64,000 nucleotides of DNA from Erodium maritimum (Eukaryota; Streptophyta; Magnoliopsida; Geraniales; Geraniaceae). This document shows positions 44,703-55,973 of this stretch, piece after piece. Within the stretch, counting starts at the first letter, position 1. Each line of letters opens with the position of its first letter. The position numbers were made by a program, and so were the translations under genes. The notes below the pieces were generated by a model. That model made no database searches and had not been told where the DNA came from. It saw nothing but the letters and a program-made list of their open reading frames with translations. The stretch lies in assembly GCA_963921825.1 (NCBI GenBank), contig OY997589.1, forward strand, positions 85,482,523 to 85,546,522. Direction: 5' to 3'.

Positions 44703-45068
44703 TTTACGAGAACCTCTCGGGCACAAGAGAAGATCTAGGTGTGGCGGCGGCTTCAACCCCAACCCATCTTCGTCTTCGAGCCCTCCGGAGATTCAATTAA
44801 CGGCATGCGCTTCATCTCCACCCACGAAGAAATCGACGCCCCCACAACTCTGTTCATCCTCATCAATCCGTACCGTGCACTTCATCTCATTTGAGGTATG
44901 GTGTTGGGGTTACTCTGCTACTGCAACTCCAATAGATGGTGTTGGGGGAAGGGGATTTTTGGCTTCAAAACATGTCCCCACGTGTTCCTTTCAGATCTGT
45001 CAAAACAACAACAAGGATTTGGTATGGGGTTGGGATTTCAGATCAACTCCGGAAGCCATGCCCACTTA
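44703..45068 (+). other. GC-rich gene-like fragment between two TRIMs
   Basis: Contains plus-strand protein-like text without a complete frame, for example FEVWCWGYSATATPIDGVGG near 44892-44950 and ICQNNNKDLVWGWDF near 44995-45040. No family recognised. It may be a remnant of the same captured sequence as 42900-43480, split by the TRIM insertion. Confidence 0.25.
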
Positions 45069-45420
45069 TGTTAAAGCCCAATCCAACCCAAAAGCTCGAA
45101 CTGATGGGTAGAGGTATCAAGATGTATATCAAGGGGTCAATTTATCCACACACTTGTGATGTGAGACTCACACTTCAACACTCCCCCTCACGTGTAGGAC
45201 TGGACATCTACAAGTGGGCCATAACATGACTGGAAATCTGCATATGGGCCGGAGACCATAGGGTGGAGGCAACAAACATGCCGAGGGTCGAACCAGGTTC
45301 TAATACCATGTTAAAGCCCAATCCAACCCAAAAGCTCGAACTGATTGGTGGATGCATCAAGATGTATATCTAGGGGTCAATTTATCCACACACTTTCGAT
45401 GTGAGACTCACACTTCAACA
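45069..45420 (-). mobile_element. TRIM retrotransposon, two 112-bp LTRs
   Basis: Direct repeats at 45069-45180 and 45309-45420 both begin TGTTAAAGCCCAATCC and end CACACTTCAACA; they differ at only a few positions. On the minus strand the LTR at 45420-45309 is followed by TGGTATTAGAACC, a primer-binding site matching initiator tRNA-Met. GAGGGGGAG precedes the other LTR as polypurine tract. The interior is 128 bp. The 5-bp flanks do not match, so no target duplication is claimed. Confidence 0.85.
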
Positions 45421-46946
45421 AACTCGAGAGTCTATTGAGTCTTTAAACTCGAATCATTTATTAAACGAACTCATTACCCCGGGTCAAAAATAATTATTTA
45501 ACCTCCTACTATATTAGCTAGTCTGGTGATAAAAGTTATGTGACCAGCTCTGTTTCCATGATCTATGTAGTTTGTTTCTTTATCAATTTTTTCATACAAA
45601 AACAACCTTCTAAGTTTGAACTCATATTGATTTGGTTTGGTTATTTAATTCTTCTTATAATATTCAATAAAAATGAAAACTTTAATTTGGTTGTTAAAAA
45701 ATAAACGTGAGCTTATATAGTCTTAAGTTATTTGTCTCGAACTTGACTACATTATTTAATAAACTTAATCTAAACTCCAATTTCGATTATATTACTAAAC
45801 CAAATACTACTCTATTCATTTAAGATCGTACTCGTTTACCATCCTGATTGTTACAATTAATACTCATTACCATTGTTTCGATATGAATACTATTTGTTGA
45901 CCTATGCATGTTACAACATGCAAGATATACAGCTTGTTTGTAGATCTGGCCACTTTTAAGAGGTCCGATCTACAATTCAATGCTCCAACGTTTTGGAGAC
46001 TTTCTTCTGTCCACTGTCACTTTTTGAGTCTGGATCGGAAACCATCTTCTCCCTTAATACATCTCTTAGTGTTGGTCAGAACTGAGCTAATTCGGTAATC
46101 TGAGTATGAGGTTGGGTGGTTCCTTAGAAACTGTATGAGATAAGGTTTTATGGGTCTCTGCTCTGCCCGTGTTTGGTTCTTCCTCTACCCCACCTCCTTT
46201 ATTTCTCTATCATGTGTGCTTTATGTGTTCCCGACCACATTAGTGGCTCGGGCTTGCCAGATATTTGGTGTTGGCTATCGGCGAGAGTTTTAAGCATTCA
46301 GCTCTGCTATGAAGCCTCTAGTTAGAGTAGATTGGTTGAGTGGGTTTCCGTCGGTTCTGTCTCTGTCGTGAGTGGTGTTGACCATCGACATAAATAAGGC
46401 TAGCCTTATTGAGCAGAGAGTTGGAGAAATCCAAGCTTGGGTTTGAGTTGGTTCTTTTCTGGGTGTGGTTAAGAGCTGATGAAGTTTTCAATTATGTGCT
46501 TAAAAGTTGTCAAATTTAGGTATGTTAGACTTTATTTTCAAATTGTGTTTCACGATAGTTAAATTCTAGTTTTAGATCATCATTTATTGGCTCCTTCCCT
46601 AGTTGTATTCTTGGTGTTGTTGGTGTTTCTATTGGTTGTATGTTGTTGTTCAAGTTTGTTCCTAAGCCTCTACTTGTAGTTTTGTTGTGGCCTCTTTATA
46701 TATATAGATGTCTATTGTTGAGGTTTCTCCATGAAATATTTTTTTAATTTGAAACACCTTCTCTCTCAGTCTTTACTTCAAAGATTGAGTTTTAATATAT
46801 GCTTTTGCTAATCTAAAAAAAACATACAAGATATACTACCCCTACATGGAGTGTGATTTGTGTTTCAAAAATAATCCTACTCCATCCATCTATGTGGACG
46901 AATATTATTAACACATTACATATGGACCACATCGGGTAGAAAAAAC
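45421..46946. other. Intergenic DNA, no supported gene
   Basis: AT-rich to about 45900. The part from 46110 to 46760 has a higher G and T content with broken frames and may be an old plus-strand retroposon, but I recognise no domain and no boundary. Confidence 0.3.
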
Positions 46947-47070
46947 AGGCCCAAATATGAAAACACGTCTACGACAAGTCATGTTTGGGCTTCAATTCAC
47001 TCAAATTTAGGCCCAAGTATGAAAACACGTCTATAATAAGAGCCATGTTTGGGCTTCAATTCACTAAAAC
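46947..47070. repeat. Two tandem copies of a 62-bp unit
   Basis: The phrase AGGCCCAA(A/G)TATGAAAACA starts at 46947 and again at 47009, followed in both by CATGTTTGGGCTTCAATTCA. A simple local duplication. Confidence 0.8.
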
Positions 47071-47241
47071 TAAGAATCCTCGGTCTCAAACCCACCAACT
47101 TCTTTCTTCTCTATGGATCAGAGAATAAATATCGCATAAAAAATTATCAATCCCAAAGAACAATGAAATACTACATCTAATTGTATCGGACAGTAAAAAC
47201 AGTTATTACTTGTATTCGAGACACTGTATAAGCTATTAAGT

Positions 47242-47599
47242 ATCCGGGTCTAGTGGAGTTATATGCGATTCGGGAAGCATTGACGTGGCTACTACAGTAT
47301 CCGAGACAGAGGGCGGTTGTGCGGAGCGACTGCAAGGTCATAGTGGATATGATCAGGCGAGGAGAACGATTGCTTTCTCCTCTGGGAACAATTATCACAG
47401 ATTGTAATTCCCTTTTATTTACACTCGAGTGCGTGCAGCTCGATTTTGTAAAACGGACAGCGAACAAAGCAGCTCATTGGCTTGCCAGGGCGGCTTGTTC
47501 TGCCCCTATCTAGAATTGACAAGGGGGTCACATCCCCGAGCCTCTTCAAAATATCATTATTGCCGATATTTAAATAAAATTTCATATTTACTAAAAAAA
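47242..47599 (+). mobile_element. 5'-truncated LINE tail with 14-bp target duplication
   Basis: The direct repeat ATAAGCTATTAAGT at 47228-47241 and 47600-47613 encloses 358 bp. The frame at 47253-47513 reads ELYAIREALTWLLQYP, then VVRSDCKVIVDMI and DFVKRTANKAAHWLARAA, the C-terminal RNase H-like domain of plant L1-type ORF2. A stop, a short UTR and eight A residues follow. The frame is open across the retained part, so the insertion is fairly young. Without it the flanks read TTAAGTTGTATCAGAGC. Confidence 0.85.
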
Positions 47600-47613
47600 A
47601 TAAGCTATTAAGT

Positions 47614-49680
47614 TGTATCAGAGCGCTTGCATCGGTGTGGGTAAGGCCTTTCTCCGGTCCCCCTCATGGCCTCGTCGGGACAGTCGTCAGCTGTGGTCCT
47701 CCGTTCCCCGGCCTGCTCCAACTGCCCCCTACCTGTTTCGCCCCACTCCACCCCCAACGTCCAGAACCGCCGGTCCTAGGCCAAACCCGCCCTCCACGGC
47801 AGTTAGATCGGCCACCATGGCGGACAGAGCCGTCTCCCATCACCCACCCTCCTTCCGCCTTCACCTCCTTTCAACGGTCACGGCTGGCCTCCCTTTCGGG
47901 CTTTACCCCTTGACAACAACGATCAGACTCCTTTCGGTCGAGCCTCTTAGCCACGTTCGTCCTCCGGCAAGACGATCAGACCTGCTCCCAGCTTTTATCA
48001 GAACACCGCAGTCCGAGGCGCTTAGTCGTGCTCCTGCACATCGTCGTGTTTACCCAGTCGGACCCTTTCATCGGCCCATAGTGGAGCAGATCTGCACCCG
48101 TCGGCGCCGCCCACCTTGCTTTGTTACCTGTCCTAGACATCGGAGGTCGATCGCAAGCAGTTCGTGCTCGTCGTCGTCGTTTATCTTGTTTTTTTAATAT
48201 GTTTGTTTGTTTATCTGTTTTTGTGTGTCCCAGCTGTCAGAATCTCGGAACTCTGTCAGGTGTGGTTGCTACCTTAGGTAGCATGTCCGATCGGGATTTT
48301 TTATCGGTATATTTCTTCGGAGAATCGATAAGGAAGACATATCTGGTGGTAGTTTATTCTCCTGGCGATACGTCGCCTTTGTCAAGAGCTATTCATCTCG
48401 TTGGTCGTTTTTTTGGTTTTCGAAAACGATCGACGGATACAATGCTTATGTTGTTGGATATGTATTGTTTGGTCTGTAAGATTTATTGATCTATTAACGA
48501 ATCTTTCTTTAAAAAAAATAGAAGAAGTATTTGTAAGTGATATAACTATATTTCACAAAGTGAGTGTAATGAACAATCTTATTTGTCTTCCGGTTTGTAG
48601 ATTCAGGTTAAGGCGATGGTGCATGATCATGGTGGTGCAACAACGGGAGGATCTCTTTAAAGAGAGGTTCATTCTCTTCCGAACATTCTTATTGGGGGGT
48701 GGTAGTGGCGATGATCCAGACTTCGTTTGAGGCGTTCAAGATGGAGACGTTGGGCTCACTACTACCACCAGGAGGGCTTGGGCAAGGCGCGTTGGCAAGT
48801 CGACTAATCGGTCCGACATGTCGATGGACGGTAGGGGTGGACTCTCATTATCAGAATCGACTTGTTCTAGGTCGCGGCGACGGAGGCGGTGGAGAGGTTG
48901 GCGATAATCATAGGACTCGATCGGTGTATCGCTTGGCCAGGTACGACGGGAAAGGTGAAGTGGAGGAGGACAGTGTGGTCGTCTGGTATATTGATCCACA
49001 AAATGCAGTTATCATTTGTTTGGTTGTAGGGTGGACATATGTCGTAGGTACCTGTCTCTCAGTTGGGGACAGGTTGTACATGTCTGTTGTTAGTACTCGT
49101 CCGATACAAAGTCTGGGCATTGCCTCAGACAGGCCTGCGAGGTCCAATGGATTGAACATCTAACCGGCGAGGGGCGGAACACACCCTCGCCTCAATCAAT
49201 GACGACTTCATGGTCTAGTGTGAAGTCGATCGACAACACCGCTCTACTAGACGTATGGTGGCAGTGGTTCCACCAAATTCTGATACAATACTCTTCTACC
49301 ATCTCGGGAGCCAACACTCTCGCGTTCTTGAAGCCCTATTTTATCACTCTAGGGAGGACGACGCATGTTGGATGTTTGGAAGAGTATACAGCCCGCCTCG
49401 ATGCCAATTATTTTAAAAAGTGACTTGCACTGTCCTAACTTTTCGTTTGAACTCGCTATACCTGTTCTTTTAGACCTCGTCGCATCATCCCCTTCTAAAC
49501 ATTCTAATAAAGCATTTCGGTCTATTAGCTTTTACTTTTACTATCTGTTTCCTTCTCCTCATATTGTTATAGCTTGTTTTCATTGTTTTTCTCATTGTTG
49601 TTTGATGATTTTTCCTGCTTTAAGTCAGAATAAATCTTACTTTTAATATATAGTTGTGTTTGTCGCTCAAGAAAAAATAT
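47614..49680 (+). mobile_element. One or more LINE-derived or non-autonomous retroposons
   Basis: Two GC-rich-to-AT-rich blocks in plus orientation. The first (about 47630-48520) ends CTTTCTTTAAAAAAAATAG. The second (about 48600-49675) contains the shared repeat at 49240-49400 and ends GTCGCTCAAGAAAAAATAT. Frames of 194 and 154 codons are present but match nothing I know. Boundaries are approximate. Confidence 0.4.
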
Positions 49681-50739
49681 ATTTTATAAACTAAAGTAAT
49701 CAACAAAAAAGTAATCTAATAACTTGACGTTCAAGAACCAAAATTCCAAAATTTGAATTCATGACCTCGTGTGTGGTCATAAATCTTTGACACTTTTTTA
49801 CTCGGAAAATCAATTAGATTACACGTAAAATACCTCGACCAGATCCGAGACAAAAGTGAAAAGTTATCTAAAAGCATGCAATTTTGTGGGGTTGATTAGT
49901 GGGAACCTAATTAAGTACTCTCACATGTTTAATACATGGGGAAGAACCTAATTAGTTAATTAACCAAAACGGAAAGGGGAACATAACTTTATATTCTACC
50001 CATTAAAGATCAAACATGGTATCAATATATCATGCCAAATAAGGTGGGCTCAATTTAAAACAAGTAAATATTTTATTTTGATCGGACATTGTTCAGGCCA
50101 TGCAGACGCACTTGGGGAGAATCTTTTATTCTCAATATCAAAATTTAATTTCAAAACAAAATATCATAGCGTTTGTTAACGTAATAAATCGTATCCGAAT
50201 TCTAAAAAGTTAATATTCCATCTCATTCAATTCTATTAGTTTACCATGAAACCATTAATTTGGAGGGTACCTTACAACTTATTCCTCTTTAGCTCAACTT
50301 GAGGAATCATGTGCAAAAAAAGAAAAGAAATAAGTGCATAAATCAAATCAATTGACAAGAAATCAAATCGAGAGTCAAAACTATGAACCAACTTAGGTGA
50401 TGGCCCACGTGTTCTAAGCTGTGAAGCAATTACCTAGTTGGTTTATAGTTTTGACTCCCAAATTTGATATTTTTAAGGTCCCAATTTGATTTTATTTGGT
50501 ATCATTTTCAGTTGATTTGATTTATGCACTTCTTTTTGGCACATGATTTCCCATGTGGGAGGGTCTTTTTTTAATTATCATATCATTGAAATTTGATTGA
50601 TCGAATATTTAATGTTTAAACGTATGTGATTTTTTTATTTCGAAAATACATTATGAGTGTATGAGTTTGTTATAATTATCTCAAAATACATTATGTGTAT
50701 GAGTTTGTTATAAATACATTTAGATAAAAAAATTAGATG
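49681..50739. other. AT-rich intergenic DNA, no gene seen
   Basis: Short frames only. AGTCAAAACTATGAACCAAC near 50374 and GTTGGTTTATAGTTTTGACT near 50437 are nearly complementary, as are TTTGATTTATGCACTT (50515) and AAGTGCATAAATCAAA (50331), so 50290-50550 is a hairpin-like element of about 260 bp. No target duplication found. Confidence 0.45.
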
Positions 50740-51057
50740 TAATTATTTTTCTATATAATTGTAAAATGTGTGTTAAATTTGTCCTTTTGTTATATTTTGT
50801 GTAAATTCGTTTTAAATTGACAATTTTATCATTAAAATTTTAAAAAATAATCTATAATTTTAACCTTTTTTTTAACCTTGCATGTACTAAAAGGATGAAA
50901 ACTAAGAAAGATTATAGAGGATAAAATCATTGTTTTAAATTAATTTTACACGAAATGTAAAATATTAATAAAAAAACGAGTTCATAATAATTTTCAGCAA
51001 TTATCAAAGAAAAAAAAAAGTGAACACATCAACGTACTTTTTTTACCATTATCCCTG
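50740..51057. mobile_element. Diverged main-family MITE
   Basis: Recognisable by TTTGTCCTTTTGTTATATTT and the mirrored GTTCATAATAATTTTCAGCA arm, and by the end GTACTTTTTTTACCATTATCCC-like terminus at about 51033-51055. More decayed than most copies in the window. Confidence 0.55.
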
Positions 51058-51959
51058 AAATCTACGTATTCAAACAACTTCCGTGTTCTGAGGTCACGCC
51101 TGTATATGAATATTAACACTTTTGTCGAGATCCACTCTATTTATTACAAGTGTCACAATTATTGTAACAATGTATGAACAAGATTTCACCCATGGATCAT
51201 GCTTTGCTTCACCACTCACATGTGAAGTGTTTCACTTCCAAAATAGACCTAGTGCCAAGAGCTTAAGTGCCCACAAACTTACCTAAAATAGAAACAACCC
51301 TTCTCTTGAGGGGCTTCAAAGTAGAGCCCCCCAATTATTCTCCTACGCATTCTGTCGAACACCTTGAGGTCCAAACTGTTATGAACATGCACACCACTTC
51401 CATGGACCCATTTTTGTAGCTTTATTTGAGTGTAGGTACCAAGTTTCATAGGGACCTTATCTCATGGAGATTTCTTCACTTGGATCATTTTTAGAAACAC
51501 TAAGCCATCTTCATCAATCACATTTCAATCCTATGTCACTTAAGGCATACGATTGGGACTAGCGAGCACGCCAGTGTACTTTACGTTTCAATGTGGAGCC
51601 ATTTATAGATGATGTAATATATTCGGTTGTTTTTTCTCGATGTCTTTTCTAGTCAATTGTGTATTATGATTTAGACTTGTTTGTATGGAGATATAGGGAT
51701 CATTGGATTGTTGCGTTTACTAAACTAGGAAGACGTTCTAAGAACATCCACATTACTAACATAACCAGTTTTGAATCAAGGTGGAGTCAACAAAACAACA
51801 TGTCACGTAAAAAAAGAATATAAGACAGAAATTACAGTAGGGAATACCAATGTTTATCTATCACCTATCTAATTTCTTATCTCCATAGATTCTTTAAATA
51901 AAAACTAGTAATCAAACTGTTTCAATCTAACTTATACGGGTCAACTCTTTCAAGTCCGC
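51058..51959. other. Intergenic DNA, no gene seen
   Basis: Mixed-composition sequence with no frame above background and no recognisable repeat boundary. Confidence 0.35.
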
Positions 51960-53945
51960 CTTGGTAACTTTTGGAGTGGATGATGGGACGGACTCTGATC
52001 CCGCTGAGGCACTTCAGTGCTCTTTGGGCCGCCTCCCTTTCATTTATTTTGGATTTTCGTTGGGAGGCAATCCTTGAATGGCTTCTTTTTGGAATCCATT
52101 GGTGGAGAGGTTTAGAGAACGTTTAGCGATTGAGCGGACCGGGTTCATCTCGATAGGGGACAACACCCGCTTATTCGAGCTACTTTGGAAAGCTTGCCAA
52201 TTATTTATATGTCCATGTTTAGGGATCCTAAGATAGTGGTTCGAACCCTAAAGAGACGTCAAAAGAGGTTCCTTTGGTGATTTGGCGGTGAGAGAAGGTG
52301 CCTCCCCAAGGTCTCGTGGGACGTTGTTCGTAGATCCAAGACTATGGGAGGCCTTGGGATCCGATCTCTTTCAGAGGTTAACACGAGCCTCATCTTGAAG
52401 TGGTGGTGGCGGTTTTCCACATATGGTTTCGTTCTCTAGCGCAGAGTTCTTTGTGCTCGGTACGGGTGGAGCAAGTCTGAGTGGTATCTCGGGTCCCTTC
52501 TGACTCCTCTGCGTTCTTCCTCTTCGTTCATCAGGCATGTGGTGCGATTATATCAGGATCTAAGGTTTTATAGGGTCTTTGGTTTCTGATCTTTGTGATG
52601 GGCAGTTGGCTCGGGGACCACGATCTACTTTTGAGAAGATAAGTGGGTTTTTGATACTGCGTTGGTGAAAAGGTTCCCAAGGCTCTATAGGTTGGTAAAG
52701 GGTCATCTTGGTTCGGTGGTCCAGTTTTATTTAGAGGGGGATTGGTTTTTTCAGCAGAACGCTTCGTGGGTGGGATGCCTCAGAGTTAGATGTGATTAAG
52801 GAAAGCCTTGTTGGGCTTCGGTTGGATCATAGTCGTGCTGATTCTTTGATTTGGTCTTGGGGACCTAGGGGTTTCTCTACCTCTAGAGATTTTTAGGTTC
52901 TAGTGGGGTGGGAGGGCATCCCCTTTGTTCCTTGGGCGTCGTTGATTTGGTATGCGCTAGTTCCGCCCAAGGTTCAGGTGTTTGCTTGGTTATTCACCCA
53001 TGAAAGGGTTCCTACTGTCTCCTTTCTTGTTGACAGAGGAGTGCCGATTTTGATTGGGCGCTAAATGTGCTTGTTTTATCGTTTTGGTGGAGAGGATTAT
53101 GGTCACCTCTTTGTTTCTTGTCCATGGTCATGGAGAGTAAGAAACCTGATTTTGGGTTGTTGGGGGTAGTGGGAGTACTATCTTTAGTGCCTTCCTTGTT
53201 TCTTGAGGCTTGGGCTTCCCTATCTCGTGGGAGAAGGTTCAAGTCTTGGATGGGTATCAAGCTTATTTATCTCTAGCAAATCTGGCCTGAGCGTAATCGG
53301 CGTGTTTTTTTTTGGATTTGGTCCTATGGAGCCGAGTGGTTTGCTGGCTCGGGTGCAGTAGAATTCTTTCTCCAGTTTGAGCGTGTCTGGCCACCAGTTT
53401 AACATCCTCGAGTAGCTCGAGTCTCTAGTGGCTTTGATGAGTAGTTGCACATGAGGTCTTCCTTTTTGTTTGAGATCTTGGGCACCTAGCCCCCCGGTCT
53501 CCGGTAGTGCCTTCTCCATCCAGATGTGTGCTTTGTTGGTGTCTTTATAAGGTTCTTCCCTTTAGTTGGACTTTATGGGTTCTTATTAGGGGTCGCGGTT
53601 TGGGGCTGATCCACCTATTCTTGATGAGTAGGGGGTAGGGATTACTTAGTCTTTTTGAGGCCAAAGGATCCACCCGTGCGGTTTCCTACGATTCTTTTTC
53701 CTAGTCTAACTGTTGAGGCCTTGGGTGATCATCCCTCATGGCTTGTTGCCCTGGCTGGTGGGTTTCGATGGAGGTCAAGGTAGTTCTTCGTATTCTCTTC
53801 CCTCTTTTCACTTTAGATTTTGGATCTTTTGTTGGATTTGGTTTGTGGCTCCTATCCTAAGACCGAAGCCCCTATCGGAGGATAAGCTCAACTCGACGGG
53901 ATTTCATTAAGGATAAAACCGGGTTTTCATTAAAAATTACTATTT
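51960..53945 (+). mobile_element. Degraded LINE: end of reverse transcriptase and zf-RVT region
   Basis: Broken plus-strand frames give plant L1-type ORF2 phrases in order: LQCSLGRLPFIY near 52015, LGGNP then ASFWNPLVERFRERLAIERT at about 52055-52140, KRRQKRFLW-like text near 52255, and GGLGIRSLSEVNTSLILKWW at about 52349-52405. After these come WYALVPPKVQVFAWLFTHER at about 52950-53010 (zf-RVT start) and GHLFVSCPW near 53100. Many stops and frame changes. The 5' half is missing. No clean polyA or target duplication was found; the end near 53945 is approximate. Confidence 0.8.
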
Positions 53946-55809
53946 TACCAAATATAAGACTAGTTTACAAATTAACCCGATAAAAGTTATACCTAGATTC
54001 CAAAAATCCAAGTTGAAATATTTTTACCGGTTAGATAAAAAAGAAGTTTATCGAGATTTCTCAACTGATTTAAATCAATGAACTATTATGATTATAATCG
54101 TATGAAAACGATTTATTTGATTCTTAAAACATCTAAAAAATGCACTAACAAAAGGAGATAAGTTCTTTGAACGAAATCTAAAAATTTTAAACGGGGGATT
54201 TCCTTGTCTCGAAGCTCTTAACTATACTTTGTTTGGAGTAATTAATAAAATGTGTACAATATATTGAGAACACTAAGTGCCACTTGTTGTAGCTGGCATG
54301 TTGAAAATATATTCAAACTCACTATTATGATTTATGTGACTGTTTCGTATCACGCTCTTCGTACTTACAAAGACATGTGTCCCATATTTTTGTTTTTTAC
54401 AAAATCTCGAGAATAATATCGACAATTTATCATGTATTAATAAAATATTAAACAAAAATTTGGAAGTCAATTCCCTCCTCTCCACTTCAGTGCAATGAAC
54501 CTATTAAAAAGATCAACTCAGCCTCATTCTGTGTACCTCGTATTTCCATGTTTGGTAGTCGATTGGTCCGGTGAAGCATGTTTCTTTCTAAAACAAATCA
54601 CTACTGAAGTCAAGTGACTATCAATTGATCGGATCGGATCGGATCTCACCATACACGCAACACATTAGACCGTTCAATTTCATTTCGAGCATATACGATA
54701 GATTTTATTAATGAACTGCAAAATAAACAAAAGCCAACATACAAAAAAAAGTAAGATATAGTTCCGAGGAAAATCAAAATGCTCTCCCTATAGCACTATT
54801 ACTCGTCTATTCCAAGCGACAGTCTGGGGTTCTCTGTTCATACGGTGAGTCGGAAAGTGACACCAGAAATCCAAATAAAATTTCCCACCTCGTTTTGGCT
54901 AGAATTGTGTTGTCTCGACAAGCTGCCAACAAATTTCCCAAGAAAAGGAGAAGGTTGGGGTCGGATAAAATCAGATCCTGAGGGGGCGGGGTGTGGCTCA
55001 TCTGGGACACCCTGTGATGGTCTAACATTTTCATTGGGATCAGTGGGACTGTTTGTGCGACCTCGCCTCTTCCATATCAAAACTGTCTTTCCTCCAAGGG
55101 GATATTCTATAGGCCTCCATGTTGGGTAGGAGGATGGACACCAACCCCAAGACCTAGAGAGAAAGTTCGATAGCCAGATTGGTAGGCTGCTTGGGATCCC
55201 TATCTTTGAACTCCTCCACGTCCAACCACTCATCTTCAACCGACGTCCCATAGCTTAGCGAGTTGTGGGCGAGCATCTGGTACAGAGGCATAAGGTCCCA
55301 CGTAGACGACCATAGCTAGCAGGAGGAGGGGTGACGACGAACCAAGACGGGGGCAAGACCGTTGCTCGGAGGATTGGTCCATGGGCCCCATTGTGTTGGG
55401 CGGATTGAGGCGAGGGGGCACACATAGAGACGAACAAGAAGGAGGGGCGATGGAGGAAATAATGGCAACGTCATGATTGATAACAACAACGATCAAAAAT
55501 GGGAAAACGGAAAGAAGAAACACTAGTGGTTACGAATTTTCTCGCCGGACCGTTTAAATTAGACATAATCAAAGACATAATCTTAAAAAGGGTAAAAGTA
55601 ACATAAAGACAAGATCTAGTGGAATTAAGGATATAAAAACGATCACGATCAATCAACCGATGATTTTTAGTATACGTCAGTTCAATTACGAAATCACTTT
55701 ATATGGTGGGTCTACGCGCAAACACTCATGTAGGTCTAGTCTCATAGCTTTGAGCTGGTTTAGTGGATACCCATCTCATGGAACACTCCGAGGATCGCAT
55801 CTTTTCTAC
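53946..55809. other. Intergenic DNA upstream of the MYB gene
   Basis: AT-rich to about 54780, then a GC-richer block at 54800-55500 with overlapping minus-strand frames (up to 137 codons) of no recognised family, probably an old retroelement. The last 300 bp before 55810 are presumed MYB promoter. Confidence 0.35.
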
Positions 55810-55818
55810 TATATAAAG
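55810..55818 (+). promoter_or_regulatory. Probable TATA box of the MYB gene
   Basis: TATATAAAG lies 156 bp upstream of the MYB ATG. A start site about 30 bp downstream would give a 5' leader of roughly 125 bp, rich in CT and in TTCCTCCTCTTC text, which is typical for plant genes. Confidence 0.55.
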
Positions 55819-55973
55819 CCCATAGCCACTCTCAACTTTGGTCTATACACATCCATAAGCTTCCTCCTCTTCACTTTCACTTACCCTTACAACACAAACA
55901 AACCCTAGTTATTACAACGTAAATCCTCGTACCTCTCTCTCTCCTTAATTTCTCCGAAAAAAAGAACACACAC

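Noticed and set aside
45069..45425. Target-site duplication around the small TRIM
   Set aside because: The adjacent 5-mers ACTTA and AACTC do not match; perhaps mutated or recombined, so none is claimed.
54807..55523. Gene in the GC-rich block upstream of the MYB gene
   Set aside because: Several overlapping minus-strand frames of similar length with no shared motif; more like old retroelement sequence.
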